The notes under the pieces were generated by a model, which searched no databases, was not told the origin of the DNA, and worked only from the letters and a program-made list of their open reading frames with translations. Below are positions 22,357 through 34,121 of a DNA stretch of 64,000 nt, one piece after another (positions within the stretch are counted from its first letter, which is position 1; every line of letters starts with the position of its first letter). The stretch spans positions 34,052,164 to 34,116,163 of the forward strand of contig CM026394.1 in the NCBI GenBank assembly GCA_014843695.1, written 5' to 3'. The stretch comes from Archivesica marissinica (taxonomy: Eukaryota > Mollusca > Bivalvia > Venerida > Vesicomyidae). A program made the translations under genes and the position numbers.

Positions 22357-23064
22357 CAACAATTACAAAATGTACTTTCATACCGTAATCCTTTGCATAT
22401 AGGTCGTGATAGGTCGAGAAAAAACAGAAAAATGAATTTCATGTATAAAATGACCAAAATTGTGAAATCGTAAGAAGAGAACAATTGCCAAACACGGGAC
22501 ATTTTGTGGTTCGTAAGCATTATGAAATTGTTAAAAATGACAGTTGGGTATAAGACCACTAAATAAACGTGTTTGACATGTCAGAAGGTTGTGGAAATCA
22601 CAAGTTAAAGTGACTTAATTTTCTCAAGATGTCAACACCTTCTCAAACTTCACATTCTCAACATTTTCTCAGAGTTCTCCGGCATGTTTAGCAAACACGT
22701 CAATTAATAAACAGACTTTTTGGATGAAAACATGTGCGTCTGATATATAAAACAACTCCGTTATTTTAATTTTCCGATGACATCAACATAGCTGATATGT
22801 CTTTCTCTGTGGTTATTATCGTATTCTAAATATGACATCAAACCAGCATGTATGGGGTACATGTAAATTGTAATTGAAAACAGTAATAAATTGGCTGTGA
22901 GATGGCATTTTTACAATTTTAGAATGCAAGATTATTTTTCATTTAAGCAAAACATTTTTATGGGATAAAATTAGCAACACAATCTCAGTAGCTTGACACC
23001 TTTAGTGAACATTTCACTTTGAGACAATAATGGTTATCCTAAGCTGTCAGTAGCCGGACTGATC

Positions 23065-23909
23065 TTTTAAAGCGACATTTGGTGAAAAAAAAGAACATTT
23101 CCGCTGAATGTAATTTCCTATTATATAATATTTGTCCACAGAATCTGAGAATTTCAACTAATAAGCAAACGTCATATTATGCGACATTTATTGACATAAT
23201 AAATTTATATAAATAAGTTCTAAAATAATGCGTGACACAGCGCGTGTATCATGAATAAAGATGTGTTATCAATGATCACAAAGGGTCTTCGTACAAATTC
23301 ACAGTTATTTCCCGCCCTTTTCACATTCACAAAATTATTTTCGAAGTAATCTGAATTACGGTAACCTACATCTAAACAGTAGGATTGCACGGTGGTTACC
23401 TCCCCTGAATAGTAGGATTGCACGGTGGTTACCTCCCCTGAATAGTAGGATTGCACGGTGGTTACCTCCCCTGAATAGTAGGATTGCACGGTGGTTACCT
23501 CCCCTGAATAATAGGATTGCACAGTGGTTACCTCCCCTGAATAATAGGATTGCACAGTGGTTACCTCCCCTGAATAGTAGGATTGCACGGTGGTTACCTC
23601 CCCTGAATAGTAGGATTGCACGGTGGTTACCTCCCCTGAATAGTAGGATTGCACGGTGGTTACCTCCCCTGAATAGTAGGATTGCGTAATAAACAAATGT
23701 CCTACCTGGATCATGTTAACTGTTTCTGAAATTCCTACTTTCACATTTGCGAGTTTTTAGATCGCATAAAACCTCATTTATTGATGAAAATTAATTATTC
23801 AAATGTTTTTCGAAGGATGAGTAATAGCAGTTCTATTTATCTGTGTAATATTGTTCTAATGTGAAAACATTCACTATTTTGCCTTTTGCGATGTAATGTC
23901 GCTTTAAAA
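23065..23909. mobile_element. MITE with perfect terminal inverted repeat TTTTAAAGCGACAT
   Basis: TTTTAAAGCGACAT at 23065-23078 is exactly complemented by ATGTCGCTTTAAAA at 23896-23909. A 33-bp minisatellite (23376-23686) has expanded inside. A partial relative is at 12850-13141, and a similar end (TTTTAAAGCGGAACACATCGC) occurs at about 43461. No transposase frame. Confidence 0.7.
23376..23688. repeat. 33-bp minisatellite, nine to ten copies
   Basis: The unit contains TAGTAGGATTGCACGGTGGT and TACCTCCCCTGAA. It opens a minus-strand frame that encodes only repeats. Confidence 0.96.
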
Positions 23910-24254
23910 TAAATGTTGCTGTTTTGCATGTGTAAATCAACAACTACATTGCAATGTGGGGGCATTTCTTATGTATTTATTTTTACGTGTTTGCAAAAAA
24001 GGTCATACGTTTCATTTTGTTTTATAGACAGCAAACGGTCTTACAGTGCTTGTCCTCTCAGTATGTGTCGGCATAATGGATGGTGTTTATTTTACGAGTT
24101 CCAATGAAATATAGAGATTTGTCGGTGAAATTAAATGTGCTACTCCACTCGTTGAAATCAGTGCAATAACACGTTTTATTTCTCACTGGTTTTGCACGTG
24201 TGGTACCTAGCCGCTGCATATTGAAATGTTGTCAATGAGAACGTTTTCGGATTC

Positions 24255-24970
24255 TGATAGAGGTGACCGCCTACACAGGTGTGACTGTCTGATAGAGGTG
24301 ACCATCTACACAGCTGTGACTGTCTGATAGAGGTGACCACCTACACAGGTGTGACTGTCTTGATAGAGGTGACTGCTTACACAGGTGTGACTGTCTGATA
24401 GAGGTGACTGCTTACACAGGTGTGACTGTCTGATAGAGGTGACTGCTTACACAGGTGTGACTGTCTGATAGAGGTGACTGCCTACACAGCTGTGACTGTC
24501 TGATAGAGGTGAATACTTACACAGGTGTGACTGTCTGATAGAGGTGACCACTTACACAGGTGTGACTGTCTGATAGAGGTGAATACTTACACAGGTGTGA
24601 CTGTCTGATAGAGGTGACCGCATACACAGGTGTGACTGTCTGATAGAGGTGAATACTTACACAGGTGTGACTGTCTGATAGAGGTGATCGCCTACACAGG
24701 TGTGACTGTCTGATAGAGGTGATCGCCTACACAGGTGTGACTGTCTGATAGAGGTGAATTCTAACGCAGGTGTGATTGTATAATAGATATGTGACTGTAT
24801 TATCAAGGTGAATTCTAATGTAGATGTGACTGTATAATAGAGGTGAATTCTAATGCAAGTGTGACTGTATACTAGAGGTGAATTCTAATGCAGGTGTGAC
24901 TGTATAATAGAGGTGAATTCTAATGCAAGTGTGACTGTATTATGAAGATGAATTATAATGTAGGTTTGAC
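24255..24970. repeat. 35-bp minisatellite with degenerate right flank
   Basis: About 15 units containing CTGATAGAGGTGACCGCCTA and CACAGGTGTGACTGT. From about 24770 the units decay (AATTCTAATGCAGGTGTGAC). Confidence 0.94.
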
Positions 24971-25780
24971 TGCTAAATAATCTACAGAGGAAATAAGTAT
25001 TGGCACTTGTTAATTTTAGATCCTAATATTATAGTTTTGGAGGAACAACATTTAGACACATTAGTGTACATTTCCTTGGCCTTAATCAGTTTATGATACT
25101 GCTGTGAGAATCCTCTATCCTTTATTTCTGTACCATCCATATTCGCCTACAACACGATCTGGCCTATAGGACCCCCCCCCCCCCCTACTTTGGTCCTGAA
25201 ATTGTGGGTTTTGGCATGCACTCGCATATAAGACAGGTTGATAAAAATGGACATGAGACAGTATAAATTGCATGTTTGGCCAGTGCAAGTTGAAGAAATG
25301 TTCAGCGTCAGAGTGATTTCTTTTCTAAAAATGTAATTATTGATACAGTTTTTGTCCAAGTTTTTTTTTCTTTTAGAAAGATTGGAGGCCACTTTGAGGC
25401 CATAATCTGGAGGTAAACATTCTCGTCTTGTAGCATTTTTACAATTTTCAGACAAAATATTGTCCAGTAAGATGCACTGGCCACTGTAAAGCACTCCTTC
25501 TATTCAAATATTGTATTTAATGGTCATATTGTATTTTAACCCTATTACGTTGAAATTTATTAAATAATACCATTAGATGACGCAATCACACGCTCTCACT
25601 TCTCCCAAATATTTGGGTGTAGCTTGCGCCATGTTATAGGCGGGTATGTACGGTACCTATACATTGTACAGAGTTGCATCAGGTTATTAGGTAGGTCTAC
25701 ATGTCCATTGTACGCACATGTAGATAATAGAATCCTATATTATAACATATTTCCTGTGCTCAGAATGTGGTTGTTTATAC
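24971..25780. other. No gene seen; dispersed repeat at the right
   Basis: Unique-looking sequence with a poly-C run at 25172-25186. The block 25430-25610 is a diverged copy of 15680-15850 (CACTCCTTCTATTCAAAT, TGTATTTAATGG). Confidence 0.45.
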
Positions 25781-25783
25781 AAA

Positions 25784-25882
25784 TTTATTTTAGTTATTTT
25801 GCGAAACCAGTTTTTACAACATTAGATGAATCGCTATCGAGACCTCATTCCTGGTGGAAGCCATTATCATGAGGGAGAGAGA
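25784..25882 (-). mobile_element. SINE family C fragment that seeds a satellite
   Basis: Reads TACAAATTTATTTTAGTTA...GAGACCTCATTCCTGG...GAGGGAGAGAG like other family C copies, then passes directly into the 62-bp array, whose unit keeps the SINE motif TTAAATGTCTTGC. Confidence 0.65.
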
Positions 25883-26313
25883 TGTGAGGGTTAAATGTCT
25901 TGCTTGCCCAAGACACCACATTCACTGCTCTAATAGAGTGAGATGTGAGGGTTAAATGTCTTGCTTGCCCAAGACACCACATTCACTGCTCTAATAGAGT
26001 GAGATGTGAGGGTTAAATGTCTTGCTTGCCCAAGACACCACATTCACTGCTCTAATAGAGTGAGATGTGAGGGTTAAATGTCTTGCTTGCCCAAGACACC
26101 ACATTCACTGCTCTAATAGAGTGAGATGTGAGGGTTAAATGTCTTGCTTGCCCAAGACACCACATTCACTGCTCTAATAGAGTGAGATGTGAGGGTTAAA
26201 TGTCTTGCTTGCCCAAGACACCACATTCACTGCTCTAATAGAGTGAGATGTGAGGGTTAAATGTCTTGCTTGCCCAAGACACCACATTCACTGCTCTAAT
26301 AGAGTGAGATGAA
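25880..26313. repeat. 62-bp tandem repeat, seven near-identical copies
   Basis: The unit contains GAGATGTGAGGGTTAAATGT, CTTGCTTGCCCAAGACACCA and CATTCACTGCTCTAATAG. Copies are practically identical, which implies recent expansion or homogenisation. It lies at the end of a truncated SINE C. Confidence 0.97.
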
Positions 26314-26582
26314 AGCTTCACCGATAACATAATAACTGATATCGCAAGTCACATGCACCAAGGAAGGTTGTAAAACCTTTCTCCGATCTCAAACTCAGTC
26401 TCAAGATTCTGATTGGTTCAGCTGAATATAAATCTCAGACTCAGCCAATCAAATCACTTTAGCATGAGTTTGAAATTTCAGAAAAGTTGTAGAGCCTTCA
26501 GGCCGGTTCTGTATTTTTCAGGGAGTTAAAAAATCTCTGATACACGCTGTGGTGTTTATGATACATTGTGTAAAACATGATT

Positions 26583-26890
26583 TAGTTTATACAAATTTAT
26601 TTTAGCTTCATTGCAAAACAAGTTTTTACAACATTAGTTAAATCTCTGGAGACCTCATTCCTGATTGAATGCATCACCACGAGGGAGAGAGAAGAGACCT
26701 CATTCCTGATTGAATGCATCACCACGAGGGAGAGAGAAGAGACCTCATTCCTGATGGAATCCATCACCTCGAGGGAGAGAGAAGAGGCAAAATGGAATAT
26801 AAATGTCTTGCCTAAGGGCACAATCGTAATGACTACAGCTAGGTGCAAACTTCGAGCCGTTCACACCAGAAGCGAACATGCTTCTTCGCT
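26583..26890 (-). mobile_element. SINE family C with internal triplication
   Basis: Tail side (TACAAATTTATTTTAGCTTC), body (GAGACCTCATTCCTGATTG, CATCACCACGAGGGAGAGAG) and TGTCTTGCCTAAGGGCACAA are present. The segment with CCTCATTCCTGATTGAATGC is repeated three times in tandem. Confidence 0.8.
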
Positions 26891-26931
26891 ATCGGGACTC
26901 GCAACCTTTTTTAGAAATTAAAATTTAGAAA

Positions 26932-27088
26932 TCAGTTTGAACATGAAGCTGACTGTACGTATGTTTTATATCTCGAATCTCTCTTTGAACATGAAGCTGA
27001 CTGTACGTATGTTTTATATCTCGAATCTCTCTTTGAACATGAACCTGACTGTACGTATGTTTTATATCTCGAATCTCTCTTTGAACAT
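26932..27088. repeat. 48-bp tandem repeat, three copies
   Basis: The unit contains TTGAACATGAAGCTGACTGT and TCTCGAATCTCTCT. Confidence 0.93.
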
Positions 27089-27284
27089 ACTTTTGTATGG
27101 AAGTTGTAAATATCATTGCTAATTAATATTATGTTTAATGTTATGATTAATTTATACTCAATTTGTACTCCATTTAAACTCAATTTAAACTCAATGCTCT
27201 GAAGTAGGTAGAAGTATTTAATGGCATTTGGTAGTTGTTATAGAAAAAATGATTTTTGTAGGTACAAGTGTTATGTTATATTTC

Positions 27285-27515
27285 GGGTTTTATGCCTGCA
27301 TCAGCACCATTTCAGGCTATATCGCCGGCGGGCAGTTTACCTAACACCTTTCCTGGGCAGGCTCCAGCGGTTAACCAGTACTTTGGTGCACCAACCTCCG
27401 TAAGAAACTGCCAACTTTTTCATATAAATGAGACACGGCCTTTAGCGGGGCTCGAACCCGTGACCATCAGTGATGATAGGTTACAGTGATATACAAGTCA
27501 GCGACCGTAACCAGG
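27285..27515 (-). mobile_element. SINE family E
   Basis: Complement of the copy at 17965: CACCTTTCCTGGGCAGGCTC, GGTGCACCAACCTCCGTAAG and GGGCTCGAACCCGTGACCAT are in order. It abuts a family D copy. Confidence 0.82.
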
Positions 27516-27519
27516 TACA

Positions 27520-27692
27520 AGTGTAAAGGTTTGAGTCCCATTTGGGATATCAAATTGTTACAGCTGGCTTGCAGAAGGTCAGTGGTTCTACCCAGATGTT
27601 CGTCTGCTCGGAGGGGCTCCCAGAGTCTTACTCCACTAAAACTGACTGGAGAATCGCCATCATTAGCACTTATACAAACAAAAACAAACATT
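27520..27692 (+). mobile_element. SINE family D, 5' truncated
   Basis: Partial head (GGTTTGAGTCCCATTTGGG), AGAAGGTCAGTGGTTCTACC and an ACAAACAAAAACAAAC tail. Confidence 0.72.
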
Positions 27693-27749
27693 TTTTAAGT
27701 AAGTACAGTTTAGAAATACTGAATAATTAACTGTTGGTTGGTTTCAAAC

Positions 27750-28050
27750 TCTATCTTACCTCGGATTATAAGAAAAAATAATTATGGTTTTTTCGATCTC
27801 TGATTATCTAAAAAGAAAGATGTGTTGTGGTCTCAGATTATCAAAAAAATGTTTTTTGGGTCTCGGATTATTAAAAAATAATGATTGTTTTCGTCTCAGA
27901 TTAACAAACAAAAAATGTTTGTCTTGGTCTCGGATTATCAAAAAAAAATGATTGTTTTCGTCTCAGATTATCAAAAGAATAATGTTTGTTTTTGTCTGAG
28001 ATTATCCAAATAAATGTTTATTTTGGTGTGAGATTATCTTAATATGTTAC
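27750..28050. repeat. Degenerate 32-35 bp tandem repeat
   Basis: About eight units of TCTCGGATTATCAAAAAAAT plus TGTTTTCG, with variable A runs. Confidence 0.85.
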
Positions 28051-28514
28051 TTGTACTTACTGAAACATTGAATGGGATAAATTAGAATGAACATGTAAAT
28101 CATCCAGGTATTGTAATCTAAATGTAACAAGAATGTTTTAACATATCAGGTGTGATTGTTTATATACGTGTTGACTTGCTTTTTATGCATTTGTGTATCA
28201 AATATTGCTCTCTCCCACTCTACGCAAGAGATAGTGTCAGTTACTGCCCCTGCATACTCTTTTTAAGGAGCATAAAATTATGTGCTTTTAATATGACAAC
28301 ATTACTAGTTTTTCTATTACCTCCCTTGGCAGAGTTGTATATTGATACTTTTAGTTGGAATCCTTTGTTTTAACTGTTGTTCCCTAACCAGATGTTGTGG
28401 TATGATTGATATATGTGATTTATCAAAATCATGTTAACTTAATGGCAACAAAGTTTAACATAAAATATGCATTGGACTATTCTGTAGGTTCTATAGGAAA
28501 TAGGTTGTGATTTA

Positions 28515-28680
28515 CAGTCAAACCTGACTTAAGCAGCCAGCCAAGGGAATCACAGAAAGTAGCTGCTTAGCACAGGCGGCTGCTTAATATAATAAAACAA
28601 CATATTGGTTCTGAAAACTGGCTGCTTAATGCAGGTTGGCTGCTTAATGGATGTGACCACTAGCACAGGTTTAATTTGAC
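28515..28680. mobile_element. MITE with CAGTCAAACCTG ends
   Basis: A palindromic element with internal GCTGCTTAATRCAGG hairpins. The family recurs at 35533-35657, 41606-41786 and 57917-58088. The ends (CAGTCAAACCTG / CAGGTTTGACTG) and flanking TA suggest a pogo/Tc1-mariner relative. Here the right end is decayed. Confidence 0.65.
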
Positions 28681-28739
28681 TTAAATTAATAAGAAAATGG
28701 ATTACAATTGCTAGCATGTTGTGCAAAGGAAACAACGAT

Positions 28740-28897
28740 AAAAACAGAGGAAACCATTAATCGCTCTCGAGACCTAATTCCTGATGAATCAATGATGATA
28801 TGAGGTAGAGAAAGCGAGAGAAGAGGCAATTAGGATTGAAATGTCTTGCCTAAGGGCACCAGCGGCATGGTGATGGCGGGGCTCAAACCCACATTTC
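28740..28897 (-). mobile_element. SINE family C fragment
   Basis: CGCTCTCGAGACC, CATTCCTGATG... and GTCTTGCCTAAGGGCACCAG in the usual order. The AATTTATTTTAGC tail side is missing. Confidence 0.65.
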
Positions 28898-29164
28898 CTA
28901 TTCTATTGTCATTCAGATGTGTTTTTAAGTATTTATATAATAGCTATTGGAGATTATGTTTACTTTGCAAGGTGTTTTTCTCCGTTTTTTCGGACTTCTG
29001 TTCTGAGAAGATATTTTTATACTTATTGCGGGTGGGTGATTGTAATGTGGTAATCTGTTCTGTTCTGTTTATGATTGACTGTTAAAATGAGCATACTTGT
29101 TATTTTGCACTCAAAATAAATACTCTTTATCATTGTACTTACTAGAGTTTGTTGCTATATTCTT

Positions 29165-29335
29165 CCCAGGGGTCTCTGTGGGTACAGTCGTTGATCCTCA
29201 CCACTATAGGTTCAAATCCCACTTAGGGTGTCGAATATTTCAAGTGAGGAAGCTATCGAGTTGGGTTGTGATAGGTCGGTGGTTCTACCCGGGTGCCCGC
29301 CCAAGCCTGAAATAATGTTCGAAGGAGCACCCGGT
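29165..29335 (+). mobile_element. SINE family D copy feeding a 21-bp array
   Basis: ATAGGTTCAAATCCCACTTA, GGTCGGTGGTTCTACCCGGG and CACCCGGTGTCGTCCTCCAC lead without a break into the array, whose unit is the SINE's own TCGTCCTCCACCAATG. Confidence 0.75.
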
Positions 29336-29886
29336 GTCGTCCTCCACCAATGGAGTGTCGTCCTCCACCAATGTAGTGTCGTCCTCCACCAATGTAGTGT
29401 CGTCCTCCACCAATGGAGTGTCGTCCTCCACCAATGTAGTGTCGTCCTCCACCAATGTAGTGTCGTCCTCCACCAATGTAGTGTCGTCCTCCACCAATGG
29501 AGTGTAGTCCTCCACCAATGTAGTGTCCTCCACCAATGGAGTGTGGTCCTCCACCAATGGAGTGTCGTCCTCCACCAATGGAGTGTCGTCCTCCACCAAT
29601 GTAGTGTCGTCCTCCACCAATGGAGTGTCGTCCTCCACCAATGTAGTGTCGTCCTCCACCAATGTAGTGTCGTCTTCCACCAATGGAGTGTCGTCCTCCA
29701 CCAATGTAGTGTCGTCCTCCACCAATGTAGTGTGGTCCTCCACCAATGTAGTGTAGTCCTCCACCAATGGAGTGTAGTCCTCCACCAATGTAGTGTGGTC
29801 CTCCACCAATGGAGTGTGGTCCTCCACCAATGGAGTGTCGTCCTCCACCAATGGAGTGTCGTCCTCCATCAGTGGAGTGTCGCTGT
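29330..29886. repeat. 21-bp minisatellite derived from a SINE, about 26 copies
   Basis: The unit is GTCGTCCTCCACCAATGTAG with T; GTAGT/GGAGT variants alternate. Long frames on both strands (29228-29914 + and 29285-29869 -) encode only the seven-residue repeat. Confidence 0.97.
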
Positions 29887-30047
29887 ATTACCTAAGCTGT
29901 TTGTGAGACTTTAAACCTCAAGAATCAAACAAACTAACACTATTCTTCCCAAGCTCGAGATTATATTAGGCACCCTTTCATGATTGTGCCCCGACCTCAC
30001 TGCGTCACACACAACTTCTCCATTGAGGTAAATTAACATAGTTGAAC

Positions 30048-31262
30048 AACACCCAGGGGCATCCGTGCCCACGGTCGTTTACTTCAAATCACTTGCCCGT
30101 CACCGCTGCACGTAGGACGAAATCACACTGCGGGTGTCAAACTCTTTCATGTGAGGAATCCATCTAGCTGGCATACAGAATATCGGTAGTACTACCCGTA
30201 CCTAAACTACTGTTCGAAGAGGCACCCGGGTTCTTCCTCCACCAATAATAACTGGAGAGTCTATCTACCTGGCATGCAGAATATCGGTAGTTCAACCCGT
30301 ACCTAAACTACTGTTCGAAGAGGCATCCGGGTTCTTCCTCCACCAATAATAACTGGAGAGTATATCTAGCTGGCATGCAGAATATCGGTAGTTCTACCCG
30401 TACCTAAACTACTGTTCGAAGAGGCATCCGGGTTCTTCCTCCACCAATAATAACTGGAGAGTATATCTAGCTGGCATGCAGATTATCGGTAGTTCTACCC
30501 GTACCTAAACTACTGTTCGAAGAGGCATCCGAGTTCTTCCTCCACCAATAATAACTGGAGAGTATATCTAGCTGGCATGCAGAATATCGGTAGTTCTACC
30601 CGTACCTAAACTACTGTTCGAAGGGGCATCCGGGTTCTTCCTCCACCAACTGGAGAGTCTATCTACCTGGCATGCAGAATATTGGTAGTTCTACCAGTAC
30701 CTAAACTACTGTTCGAAGAGGCATCCGGGTTCTTCCTCCACCAATAATAACTGGAGAGTCTATCAACCTGGCATGCAGAATATCGGTAGTTCTACCCGTA
30801 CCTAAACTACTGTTCGAAGGGGCATCCGGGTTCTTCCTCCACCAATAATAACTGGAGAGTCTATCTACCTGGCATGCAGAATATCAGTAGTTCTACCCGT
30901 ACCTAAACTACTGTTCGAAGGGGCATCCGGGTTCTTCCTCCACCAATAATAACTGGAGAGTATATCTAGCTGGCATGCAGAATATCGGTAGTTCTACCCG
31001 TACCTAAACTACTGTTCGAAGGGGCATCCGGGTTCTTCCTCCACCAACTGGAGAGTCTATCTACCTGGCATACAGAATATTGGTAGTTCTACCCGTACCT
31101 AAACTACTGTTCGAAGGGGCGCCCGGGTTCTTCCTCCACCAATAATAACTGGAGAGTCTATCTATCTGGCATGCAGAATATCGGTAGTTCTACCCGTACC
31201 TAAACTACTATTCGAAGGGGCACCCGGGTTCTTCCTCCACCAATAATAACTGGAGAGTCGCC
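30048..31262. repeat. 101-bp tandem array derived from SINE family D
   Basis: It starts as a family D head at 30048 (CACCGCTGCACGTAGG). From about 30150 a segment from GAGAGTCTATCTACCTGGCA through TCTACCCGTACCTAAACTAC to CTTCCTCCACCAATAATAAC repeats about eleven times. Two units lack AATAATAA. The unit is the inner part of the SINE from the CATGTGAGGA side to the 3' end. Confidence 0.95.
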
Positions 31263-31415
31263 ATATTTAAACCCTAAAGACAAGCACAGATAGATGAACA
31301 CCTAAGCAAGATGGCCTCTGTTGCATCCGTTTGCAGTCTCTGTTGACAATGTCTTCTACTGTTTAGATGTTTCTGCCGACACAATGGTAAGCACAAATTA
31401 TTAATCCTAGAACTT

Positions 31416-31676
31416 TGTTTTTTACGTTTATTTATCGTCGCTACCGGTTGCCCATATGAGCGACGCCTCCTGAAGATATTAGTCATTTTAGAGTTTTGGA
31501 TGATAGTGCATGATACAGACAGAGACCCATTCCAGAGTCTCCTCTGGTTGTTGTACGTGCACGGTGTAAAGCACCGACACGAGACCTCGGTTTAACGTCC
31601 CATCTGAAAGACTGTTAATTTTATTATGGTCAGAAGGGGGATCGAACCTAGGATCCCTGGATTACCAGTCCAGCTC
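31416..31676 (-). mobile_element. SINE family A (full length)
   Basis: Complement of 12214-12507: TTTATTTATCGTCGCTACCG, GACCTCGGTTTAACGTCCCA, GGATTACCAGTCCAGC. Confidence 0.85.
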
Positions 31677-31875
31677 CTAGAACTTTGTGACTTCTCTCGT
31701 TTATAAAAGTTTTTTTTTATCCCTACACTCATTTCAAGGGCAATAACTGTTGCCAAATAATATGTTGAGTTAAGCCACTTCGAAATTAAAAACATAACCT
31801 GTAAAGATTGTAATATGGTCTGCATTATTCCTGATAAAACGTTGGCGGGATTGTAATAGTACTCAGGTGGGGGAG

Positions 31876-32005
31876 GAGAGGGGTGGCCGAGTGGTAAAGG
31901 TTGTTGACTTCAAATCACTTGCCCCTCACGACTATGTTCGGTATCACCTCACTGTGTGCCTATTACTCTCATGTCGGGGCGTTTCTAAAGGGTAGTGTAC
32001 GCACT
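31876..32005 (+). mobile_element. SINE fragment, family D-like head
   Basis: GGTGGCCGAGTGGTAAAGGT then GACTTCAAATCACTTGCCCC and a decayed B box (ACTATGTTCGGTATCACC). Only the head is recognisable. Confidence 0.55.
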
Positions 32006-32184
32006 TCCGATGGCGAAGGCATCGTTCGTTTGACCCTGGTAGCAAGGAGGGTGGGTTTGGGAGGGGTATCCCCTTTTCCGCAAGTGGGTTTGGGGGAATT
32101 CCTCCCAGGAAAATTAGGATATTTTTAATGGGCGATGGTGCGCTCTAATGACATTTCATACTCATTTATCACTGATAAACAATC

Positions 32185-33275
32185 TCGTAAGTATATCTTT
32201 ACGGATCACAAACAAAGTTCAATGTGTATCCCACATCCTAAACTGTGTTGCCTGTAAGCTTGAATTAAACATATTGTAATACGAACAGAATCGTGTTCAA
32301 AATCTGAACTTCAAATAAATGTTGCTTCTGCAAATAGTGGTCAAATCACTTGGTGGAAATGTACGCATAGATCACGAATTGACAACTTCTGTGAAAATTG
32401 AGCCAGTGTATATATATGTGCGATTTGTCATTCGCTCTCGCTCGCCTACATGATTCGCCGGAGGCTAGGGTAAATAAGCTCAATCATCATCATCATTCGC
32501 TCACCCATTGCGATCCGCGAGTAGGGTGGATCAAACGCTAGCAGCTTGCTGTTTGCATAAACCTATTAATTGTATTTACATTTACTATTACCATATTAAT
32601 GCATATTTCCAAGACGTGTGTACTATTTCCAGCTATCGACGGTGAACTTACTCCATGGGAAGAGTGGGGGCTGTGTATGGTTGTCACCGGCTGTGAGGGT
32701 TACTCAGAACGGAACAGAGAGTGTTCGAACCCTGAACTTAAATACGGAGGTCATTACTGCACCGGTTCCACGAAGGAAGTACAGCCATGCAAAGCTTGTT
32801 AAGAAACGTTTAGATATACAACTTGCAATCTCACTAAGATTAGTGTACTGTCGACTTATCATGTTCAGTGTACGATGAATATTTAAAACATGTAATATTA
32901 CATAGCATTTCATATTATAAACTAATTCGTTATTATTATATTCCCTGCAGTGCTGTTCCATTGCACTTAGATGACCCCCTCCATCCGTACCGAGATATTG
33001 GTGAATTGTTTAGCGGTGCCATCCATTGCTCATTCCTACACCCTCCAACGCGCATCTGACTGAAATACTGGCGACTTGTTTTGCTGTGTTATACATTAAC
33101 TCAATATTTACATATTTACCCTGTTTGTATCCATTTCCGTACCAATTTCCTCACTAATGCCATGCAGCTGACATGCGCAAACGAAGCTACGGTCATGCGC
33201 ACTCACGGTGTTGTGCAGCGTTCCTCGCAAGAAAAATCATACCTTGCATATTACGCTGTTCCAATGATCTATTTA
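32185..33275 (+). pseudogene. Inverted partial duplicate of the 3' end of the thrombospondin-repeat gene
   Basis: From the splice donor GTAAGTATATCTTTACGG (32187) onward this segment matches the minus strand of 57013 to about 55935, including the intron, the last exon and the downstream flank. It contains exon copy 32633-32802 (+), with acceptor TACTATTTCCAG, residues IDGELTPWEEWGLC...VQPCKAC and TAA, so the frame is intact. The preceding exon (equivalent of 57014-57124) is absent: the duplication starts exactly at its donor. Substitutions against the other copy change a few residues (GLCM/GPCM, SNPELKYG/SDPEPQHG). It is most likely a non-functional fragment, unless it serves an unseen plus-strand gene. 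Confidence 0.8.
32633..32802 (+). CDS. Thrombospondin type-1 exon copy (terminal, phase 1)
   Basis: 170 nt between the acceptor at 32632 and TAA at 32800-32802, encoding 55 residues with TPWEEWGLC, six spaced Cys and CEGYSERNREC. No matching upstream exon is found on the plus strand. Confidence 0.45.
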
Positions 33276-33403
33276 TTACATTTACGCTTTCATCCGCGCC
33301 AACATGAGTGATTAATATAAGTTGTTACAACTTGCTTCGCAATCGTTGTAAAATAAATAAAGTTTTAAAAACCCAACCTAATTTGTTCTTTAACAGCACA
33401 AAA

Positions 33404-33632
33404 GTGGCGTCCGTGGTCCAATGGTAGAGCTTCGGATTTGGAATCGAACGGTCCGGGTTCGATACTCAGTCAGGCCACGTATGTAGTGTCATTGAGCAAA
33501 GCACCTCACACACATTGCTTAGTACCGGTTAACAGCTATGGTCGACTAAGCATGCCCAGGAAAACATGTCTCGGTCCCCGCAAGGGGTTTGACATTAATG
33601 GTACATACATACATACATACATACATACAAAA
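33404..33632 (+). mobile_element. SINE family B (full length)
   Basis: GTCCGTGGTCCAATGGTAGA (A box) and GGTCCGGGTTCGATACTC (B box), then the family body and a (CATA)n tail. Confidence 0.88.
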
Positions 33633-33751
33633 TCCAAGTGGTCTTTTAATATACGTGGTCATTTATTGTTCTGTTGTCTATACAGCCTGTTTCAAATCCC
33701 TATATATCTGTGTACCTCATTTAAATGATCAAACGTAATGATTTCTTAGTT

Positions 33752-33930
33752 TAGTTTATACAAATTTATTTCAGCTCGATTGCGAAACAAGTTATTTCAA
33801 CTTGTATAAATCACTCTCGAGACCTCATTCATGATGGAATCCATCGCCACGAGGAAGAGAGAAGAGACAACGTGGAATTTAAATGCTTTGCCTAAGGGCA
33901 CAATCGTAATGGCTCCAGTGGGGCTCGATG
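33752..33930 (-). mobile_element. SINE family C
   Basis: TACAAATTTATTTCAGCTCG, CGAGACCTCATTCATGATGG and TGCTTTGCCTAAGGGCACAA, in complement of the copy at 44233. Confidence 0.78.
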
Positions 33931-34121
33931 ATTTCTTAACCCAGCATACCCCCTTAAAATAAATTGTCAATCATGTATATATATAATTAATTATCAACTC
34001 AGCACAAGTACATGTTGTTGTAGAAACATATCAGTATGTTATACAGGATTGGAGTTCAAAGCTATTTTGACTCGACATTGACCTTTGTTAGTACGAAGAA
34101 ATTACATACGGAAAATAGACC

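Noticed and set aside
29228..29914. Two overlapping long frames on opposite strands
   Set aside because: Both are translations of a 21-bp SINE-derived array.
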